In this document: positions 58,001 to 64,000 of the stretch, one piece after another
Numbering within the stretch: the stretch's first letter is position 1
Layout: every line of letters starts with the position of its first letter
NCBI GenBank assembly: GCA_003013855.2
Contig: ML058405.1
Span: 3,486,976 to 3,550,975, forward strand
Direction of reading: 5' to 3'
Length of the DNA stretch: 64,000 nucleotides
From: Liriodendron chinense
Lineage: Eukaryota > Streptophyta > Magnoliopsida > Magnoliales > Magnoliaceae
Program-made: the position numbers and the translations under genes
Notes under the pieces: model-generated
Databases searched by the model: none
The model's input: the letters and a program-made list of their open reading frames with translations, nothing else
What the model was told of the DNA's origin: nothing

Positions 58001-58185
58001 GCTTTCCCTAGTGGCAAATAACATCAGAAAATAAGGATATCCATATCAAGAAAGAAAGCATACTAAAAACCAATTACATTTCTTCAAAACAGAGAGGTTG
58101 TTGAATAATCACCAAATACCTTGTCAAGACAGGTCCAGGCAAGGACCGTGATAGAACTTCTCCACTCTGTTCTGCAACATCTAAT
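54598..58185 (-). CDS. MOR1: MOR1, XMAP215/CKAP5-family microtubule-associated protein (last 13 exons)
   Basis: Thirteen minus-strand exons join in one frame: 58185-58120, 58007-57881, 57712-57596, 57464-57387, 57277-57119, 57022-56864, 56556-56459, 56336-56180, 56098-55982, 55795-55700, 55479-55408, 55301-55031 and 54893-54598 (TAG stop). All have GT/AG borders and phases agree, giving 603 residues. Diagnostic stretches are GSPEQ|SVEGMKVVCHELT, RSCKYVLNTLMQTFQIKRLA, ITELLLWLLDERVQQMDDGS, INLLRPLDPSRWPSP, LRMVKTVLHELVKLRGTAI, FKKIGDKQTCSIGLFELYRI and the C-terminus PMDEKALSGLQARMERLKSG. These match the C-terminal part of plant MOR1/GEM1, a protein of about 2000 residues with N-terminal TOG domains that promotes microtubule growth in cortical arrays and the phragmoplast. 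The TOG-encoding 5' exons lie outside the window or beyond the transposon block. The 55301-55031 exon end is duplicated and flanked by GA microsatellites. No inactivating change is seen. Confidence 0.96.
54899..54945. repeat. (GA)n microsatellite next to the last MOR1 exon
   Basis: About 24 GA units lie in the last intron. Read in gene sense they are a (TC)n tract ending six bases before the acceptor CTGACAG of the terminal exon, so they serve as its polypyrimidine tract. Confidence 0.95.
54946..55031 (-). repeat. duplicated MOR1 exon end with second (GA)n tract
   Basis: A 36 bp segment ending in the codons for WNDRYSSG appears at 55031-55066 (real exon end, donor GGAG|GTTCTC) and again at about 54946-54981. 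A (GA)n tract of about 48 bp (54980-55028) separates the copies. The intronic copy has lost the GGAGGT donor context (reads GGAGTCTC). Confidence 0.88.
55671..55690. repeat. (CA)n microsatellite in a MOR1 intron
   Basis: About ten CA units, just downstream (gene sense) of exon 55795-55700. Confidence 0.95.
56557..56863 (-). other. MOR1 intron with a repeat-like segment
   Basis: This 307 bp intron includes CCAGATAATTGGGGTTGGCT near 56632, a word I recognise as common in dispersed plant repeats but cannot assign to a family. Splice borders are GTAAT..-type donor at 56862-56863 side and CACCAG acceptor at 56557-56558 side of the neighbouring exons. Confidence 0.5.
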
Positions 58186-59060
58186 CTGGAGATCCAAAGT
58201 AAAAGTATGAGCAAAGAGCAAGAATAATTGACATATAATATAAATGAAATCACATAATTTATAAACATGTCCACATTTACAAAAACAGACAGTACTAATA
58301 GCAACAAAATATAAACTTAAGCACAATAGAAAGATAAAGCTGATTTCCTCTCAGAGCACCATAAGATATGGTGCTCCTAGATGCATCAGTTCACTTGGAG
58401 AGTATTACAAAAACTGCACTGATTATATGATCAAATATATATACATATACATGTTTGTATGTGTGTGGATAGATAGATAGATAGATAGATTTAAAGGAGA
58501 GTTATTTCTAATGACTTGGTTAAAGTGAACAAGAACAACGAGAACATAGGTCAGTTATAGCACTCAAGATCATACCAACCAATACTGTAAGAAATAAGTT
58601 CACTGCTGGTCCATATAGATGTACAAGTGCAGACCACCTGATGAGTGGACCAGCCTTGCTCTGGGCCAGAGGATGGAAGTCAGATTCCCCTCATGAACGG
58701 GCTGGAACTTGTACATGTGTTCTCATGCTTGAACGTGTCGCACAATGAGGATTCCCAGTCCTCTTCATGTGAGTCTTTTCTTTATCTTGTGAATAAAAAC
58801 TTCCGTAGACAGGACTATAAAAAAGCAAGAATTCAGTAGCGATGACAGACTTGTCACTCCACAAGAGAGTCAGAAATCTCATTATCCCACTCACTTAATT
58901 GTGAACTCCTGCCCACTTGATTACATTTTCAAGAATCATTCTCCACAATTAATGGCCTCAGGGAAGAACAGGACCAAAAAAAGAGGAAGAAGCAAAGCAC
59001 TTGATGAGAAGCTATTAAATCCCCTTTGTCAGAATCATTGATCCGCAACAGTCAGCAAAA
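58186..59060 (-). other. start of a transposon-filled MOR1 intron
   Basis: Upstream in gene sense of exon 58185-58120 (acceptor CTCCAG) no further MOR1 exon was found to the window end. The stretch holds a (GATA)n microsatellite at 58468-58490 and otherwise unrecognised DNA. Confidence 0.6.
58468..58490. repeat. (GATA)n microsatellite
   Basis: Five to six perfect GATA units inside the MOR1 intron. Confidence 0.95.
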
Positions 59061-59062
59061 AG

Positions 59063-62000
59063 CCATTTTTTTTCTTTCCTTTCTTTCTTTCTTCTTTCTT
59101 TTTTGAATAGCGGCAGAATTTATTTCTAAAAATGAAGAAACATTACAAAAGCAGCACGATTGATGGATAAAGAGTGAGACTCATTTATTGTGCAAGCGAG
59201 CCTATCTGCCACATTGTTGGCACCTTTAAGAGATATGGAACATGATAATAGAGAAAGAAGAGAGAAACTTACGGAGAGGAGACGATGTGAGATCTTTTTA
59301 TTTTTTTCAAACATTGGAAATCTATTAACAAAACGGCCGGAGACGAAATTTACAAATTTACACAAAATAAAAGAAATCACAACTCTAGCCAACTATCAGG
59401 GAACTGAACAACTGCCTTGCATACAATTGCCCATTCCATAACCAGTGTTTTCGGTAGCACTCGTAGCAAATGCAGGTAGTGTAGCTCCCTGGTAGCGTAA
59501 GCTACAGGGTATGTAGCGTAAGCTACATGTTGCATGGCATACAGTGTAGCACAGGTAGCGTATGCTACCTGAAATCTCCCTTTTTTTAGTTTTTCTTCTA
59601 TGCTGGTTCTAAACTTATTTTAAAATGGTGGTGACTCATCCCCATCACACATGGTACTACATTAGATCAATCTGGACCATCTAAATTGTGGTCCATATTG
59701 TGGATAGACCACTTAGATCAAATTGGACCATCCAAATTGTGGTCCATATTGTGAATTTGTGATGTCTAAATAAATAAATAAAAATAGGTCACACTTAGAG
59801 ATGTCTAAAGGCAAAGAGACGGATTTTGGATGGAAATATGTGGTTGACAATCCAGATTCATAGTAAAAAACTCATAGGAATTACGTATTTTGCAAATTTG
59901 ATCGTATTTTTCTATTATTTTAATTAAAAAATATTAAGTATTGTGTAGCTTATGCTATACACTATGTAGCTTATGCTACACGCTATAGAGGGCCAAACAC
60001 TACTCTATATGCTACATGCTATTTAAAACACTGTCCTTAACATTACATTTAGCCCTATTAAACAACTCGGATACCCACCCCGACCGATTCCAAGCTCCAT
60101 TATAGTTCCTTCCAAGCTTTTTCCACCACTAAGGGGTGAAACCTCACCTCATGACCTGACTTCAAGAACTTGGATTGGATCCATAGGATTTTATCTTGAG
60201 AAGGGTTCACCAGAGATATGGACGGGGAATCCTCCTACTTGCTAGCCTCCAAAACCAAACCCATCACCGCTTCCTTGAAAGTCATAGGCTTCTGCCTTTT
60301 CTTCCCTTTGGCAACACCTGATCCTAAAGGCCCATGAGAATACGGCCTGGCACCAGATGCGACTCAAGAGTTGTCTCCCTTTTGAGGCTGATCTTTGTTT
60401 ATTCATCTCTGCAGGGCCATAGAGAGCCTTTTGAGGACAAATTTCAATTCCAATGAAACTACTGCCTCTTACACTGTTAATGGCCGCAATGACCTCCTCC
60501 TCTGAGCTCATCCTTAAATGCAAATCCCCTTATGACTAGGAACACCTTCACGCTGGGGATGACAACTTGCTCACCACTCTAAAATGCCCAAAAACTCTGA
60601 AGAAATTCAGATCCATCCACTCTTCTAGAAAAGTTTCCACGAAGATTGTGGGAAGTTCCCTTAGAACACTCTCTCTTCGAAACCCAGCCTCCCTTCCCAC
60701 GTTTCTGACCTTTTCCCGCTGGGATCCAAGCTCCATCCGCATCCCTGACTGTTATCTCTCTCTCTCTCTTCTAGAACCCCTCTTCCTTTTATCCCTAGCC
60801 ACTTCTAGATCTAACCCACCTGCCCATTTTCCATGCCTTTCGCATTGAGAGACATATTCCTTGACCAAATCTCCATCCAGCTCCCTCTCATCTTGGAAGC
60901 TAGCCCCACTTCTTCTCAAATATCTCGAGACCCTTGAACTATCCCTGACTCTTACCTCTAGAAGGAGAACAATGCTGAACTCGGGATTGGAACTTGGAAG
61001 TCTCCAGGTTGACAGCTTCCTCACAAAACCCTCACGCAGTTCCTCCCATGAGAAACATATATCCTCTGGATTTTGATTAAATCTCTCGCATCCTTGTACT
61101 TCTTGTGAATAGCATCCCTCCATAAGGAAGCAAATCTTCCCAGCACCTCCACCATCATTTAAAAAGGAGTGTCCAATTCTTTTCTACAAATCCCAACCAA
61201 ATATCTTTTCGGCTTCTGCACATCCCTCCAATTCATTACCTGAACTTTATGCCCAACATCAGTCCCTTCAATCTGCATGAGAGGCACCACAGATAATTAG
61301 ATTACTGTCAACAAACCAGCTGTGGGTCACAACTATTTTTGGACCATCTACTCCACGAAGCCTTTATAATGCCACCTCTGAAGCACTCCCAATAAGCAAC
61401 CTGAGACTCTTCATATCCAAATAGGAGAATGGGGATAGGCACCAGAAGAAACATGCCAAAGAGCCGTTCAACAATGAGAAAGTAAAGGATGACAAGGATA
61501 CACAGTCCATAATCCACCCAATCCACTATTCCTCGAACACCATTAAACTGAACGAACACTACAGGAAGCACCAATCAACATGTTTGTAGATTTCTCCATG
61601 CTAATCTTGGAAAGAAAACCAGTCTCCCAGTCTTGTATTTGTTTCTCAAGTCAATGCGCTCATTCACCACCAAGGTAGCAGAATCTGCTCCCACTTAATA
61701 AACGTGCCTTGATGCTGGGAAATGATGTGGCCCATTGTTTCCTAAAGTCTGTTCAATTGTACCTTTGCAAGGACTTTGCACACTCCCCACTAAGATAGGC
61801 CTCCTAAAATCTAATGTCTGGTACATCTTCAATTTTAATCAGAGTGATAGAAGTGACATAAAGATCCACAGCTGAGTTAACTAGGCCTCATGGAATTCTC
61901 TGATGAAGCAGAAAAGGTCTCCATAAAAATGCTAGATGAACTCCATGATGAAGCCAATCGGACCAGACATTTTGTCCCTGTCCATGTCTCAAGTTGCATT

Positions 62001-62540
62001 TTGAATCTCTTCCTCAAACTCTCTTTCTAGCCTCACTGCTAATCTTAGTAGATACAGTTAAAAGAAAGATCATCAAACACTAGTAGTAAGAATTCATCTT
62101 CAGTTTATAGATGGCCGAAGAATCTGATGATCTCCCTTTTAACTCAATGATGATCTTCCACTTATGAGCCCTAAATGTGCAACTTCTGGATATGATTCAA
62201 TCTCCTCTGACAATTAGCAATCTTATGGAAAAAGGACGTATTTTTGTCTCCCTCATTAAGCACACCCCATTGATATCTACTTCATAGTTCTCTCCTTAGT
62301 AATATTTGGTAATCATTGCTGAGCCTCTCCCACTCTACCGTTTTGTCCTTCACCAATTCCCCCATCTCTTATAACCAATCAGTTTGTTCAACTGCAGTTA
62401 CAAGCTCTTCCTTTCTCTGCTCTTCTTTCCCAAAATTGATCTTCATTCAGTCTTTTAGCTTAGTTTTTAGCATCTCCAATTTATCATCAATTTGAATCCA
62501 GCCCAATCATCTACCATTCTGCAATCGTTTCTACAAAACC
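59063..62540 (-). mobile_element. degenerate LINE material (RT and ORF1 pieces), probably more than one copy
   Basis: The minus-strand 3' end is A-rich at 59063-59104 after AATAAATTCTGCCGCTATTC, as in L1-type tails. Minus-strand 60742-60548 gives TIFVETFLEEWMDLNFFRVF, the RNA-binding part of LINE ORF1, followed by 60523-60242. RT-like segments lie upstream (GHIISQHQGTFIK at about 61740-61700; ANCQRRLNHIQKL near 62200). RT lying 5' of ORF1 is the wrong order for one LINE, so at least two insertions or a rearrangement are involved. A MITE (59443-60033) interrupts it. Confidence 0.68.
59443..60033. mobile_element. TAGC-repeat MITE, copy 2 (hAT-like ends)
   Basis: The ends are CAGTGTTTTCGGTAGC and the inverted GCTATTTAAAACACTG. 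The flanking 8 bp are TCCATAAC (59435-59442) and TCCTTAAC (60034-60041), one mismatch. Near both ends are GTAGCGTAAGCTACA-type short palindromes. The 591 bp interior has no coding capacity. Same family as 22953-23478. Confidence 0.87.
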
Positions 62541-62548
62541 TGCTGCTT

Positions 62549-62985
62549 TTTTTTTTCCTTCTCTTTATTATTTTTTATAGAAAGAGATACCTGAGATTTT
62601 AAGAAAAGAACACAGTAAATGAAAAATGAGAAAAGGAAATCATGATGAGGGATCACTGATCATGATACAATAACAAATCAACTCCCCAGCTGGAGTGAAA
62701 GATCCCAAAAGAACAACTTTCAAAGACACTCGACGACTTTGTCCGCCCAACCAATCTAATCTTTAGTCCTCTAGCAGACTCATCAGGCTGAGCAGCTGAA
62801 TTATGAAACATTATGTTGTCATGTTCTTCCCATATTGACCACAAGCCTGCCAGCAAGGAAAGCCTTGATAACATCTTCCCTTTTGGACTATGACGTCCAT
62901 CATGCCAAATCAAGCATGAAGGCACAATTGAACTAGGCATCACCAAAGGGATATTGAAAAAATAAATAACATCCACCATACAGCC
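62549..62985 (-). mobile_element. 5'-truncated LINE tail
   Basis: Minus-strand 62979-62653 encodes a LINE C-terminal segment (SCLIWHDGRHSPKGKMLSRL, LLAGLWSIWEEHDNIMF). It is followed by an untranslated tail and a ten-base A tract (62549-62558 as T on the plus strand). Target duplication not clear. Confidence 0.75.
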
Positions 62986-63003
62986 CGCACAAACTCACAA
63001 TGA

Positions 63004-63240
63004 ATGCATATGGTAACAAGGAGCGTACACATATTAGAAAATGCATTGGCTCACAAGAAAACTACACACATAGAAATGGATAGTTATTTCATCCAGGAGA
63101 AGGTGATGCCCAAGATAATCTGCATCTCCTATGTTTCCTCTACCAAACAACTCGTTGATACCCTCACTGAAGTTGTAGGACGAAAAGAATTTTAGGAAAT
63201 ACTTGACAAGTTGGGCATGAATGATGTTTATGCACCATGA
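63004..63240 (+). pseudogene. Ty1/copia RNase H C-terminal fragment
   Basis: The plus-strand frame gives TTHIEMDSYFIQEKV, YVSSTKQLVDTLTEVVGRKEF, a stop, then LDKLGMNDVYAP, the usual end of copia polyproteins. A polypurine GAGGGGAA (63242-63249) follows. The rest of the element is absent upstream. Confidence 0.87.
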
Positions 63241-63249
63241 TGAGGGGAA

Positions 63250-63400
63250 TGTTAAAGGTGGTATATTTATTTTGTTTGGTATTCCAATAACATTGCTTCT
63301 TCTAGGGTACATTTGTCCTTTTATAATTTGTCTAATATAAAGGATTAGTCCTCCACCTTGGCTGACTAATCATTCTTTCCCTCTAAATATTTCTTCTTCA
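63250..63400 (+). repeat. start of the copia 3' LTR
   Basis: TGTTAAAGGTGGTATATTTA directly follows the polypurine tract. The right border was not determined; the LTR could reach past 63400. Confidence 0.55.
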
Positions 63401-64000
63401 ATTCGGTTCTGATTTCTCTAAATCACTTCTTATACAGCTAAGTCAAACTTTAAAAAGCCCAAAGAAATTATTCTTTAATATTTAGTAATGGAAAGATTGA
63501 AGGAACCGATGGTCAGTCAACTCCACCTCCCAACACGTAAATTGAACGATAAAACAGAATAGAGGTCAAACACCGGAGATTATCGAGAGTGGTTGAAATA
63601 TCCAAGTGAAGGCTTCAACTCTTCATGAGAACCCCATTCATATTTTTCTTCCTTGATTGGTTTTTTTTTTTAAATATTATACAGTAATTTCCAAAAGCAC
63701 CTGATTTAGCCAACAAGTCAACAAACACAAACTTGACATCAAAATAACAAGGAGGTTGCAAATTTCATCAAATGTCAAATCCTACTTCCATGGTTCCTTA
63801 CACAGTCATTCTTACTTGAATATTTTCATTTGTTATGAGACCAATTAGGCTGTTAAGTGGGCCTAGCCTCCAATACCCACTAGACCCAAAGGAGCTTCCA
63901 CTGAAATATAATTTCAGTCACCCTGTCCTGGGTACTTTCAAGGAGCTGCACTCCTTTCCTTTTTTAATTTCTTCCCTCCAAAATTGCATCCCATTGGCAA
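63401..64000. other. no gene recognised to the window end
   Basis: AT-rich DNA without MOR1 exons or known transposon domains. It may still be within the MOR1 intron. Confidence 0.5.

Noticed and set aside
1..64000. A new defence, biosynthetic or signalling gene system
   Set aside because: Outside two conserved housekeeping-type genes, every recognisable coding stretch belongs to known transposon families; no co-directional unknown gene cluster was seen.

Overview
The window is nuclear DNA of a flowering plant. It holds two intron-rich plant genes on the minus strand, and almost everything between them is nested transposable elements of plant type: Ty3/gypsy chromovirus, Ty1/copia, L1-type LINE, hAT, TTA/TAA-duplicating (PIF/Harbinger-like) elements and tRNA-derived SINEs. 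A dispersed inverted-repeat family (GGCCCACC..GATGTATG..CCATCCAT) that I associate with magnoliid genomes makes a magnoliid plausible; this is an unverified inference.

Layout. 1-3310: the last three exons of a small C3HC4 RING-finger protein gene. Its upstream exon(s) are not visible; the intron beyond 3310 runs straight into transposons. 3477-14438: a three-level nest, namely a TAA-flanked TIR element, split by a chromovirus LTR retrotransposon (ATTTT target duplication), whose 5' LTR is split by a 5.4 kb hAT element with an almost complete transposase frame. 14700-29560: one minus-strand L1-type LINE broken by seven later insertions (TIR element, SINE, gypsy element, TAGC-rich MITE, plus-strand LINE tail, solo LTR, hAT MITE), most with recognisable target duplications. 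29600-36450: SINE-like, inverted-repeat and copia remnants. 36450-41000: LTR-like and tandem-repeat DNA. 41040-47165: a minus-strand copia element split by two LTR-type insertions. 47170-54100: mostly unrecognised, with a possible CACTA end and a second cacatg-rich TIR-like element carrying a solo LTR. 54598-58185: the last 13 exons of MOR1, the plant XMAP215/CKAP5 microtubule-associated protein. 58186-64000: the start of a transposon-filled MOR1 intron (LINE, MITE and copia pieces).

The two host genes have no evident functional link. No CRISPR array, defence island or biosynthetic cluster was found. The most interesting signals are an autonomous-type hAT with a 243 bp MITE sharing its ends in the same window, the fact that all eight in-frame stops in two transposon genes fit single C:G-to-T:A changes, an exon-end duplication with GA microsatellites in MOR1, and dense short-palindrome arrays inside LTRs. 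Exon borders were placed by eye from GT/AG signals and reading-frame continuity and have not been tested with transcripts.
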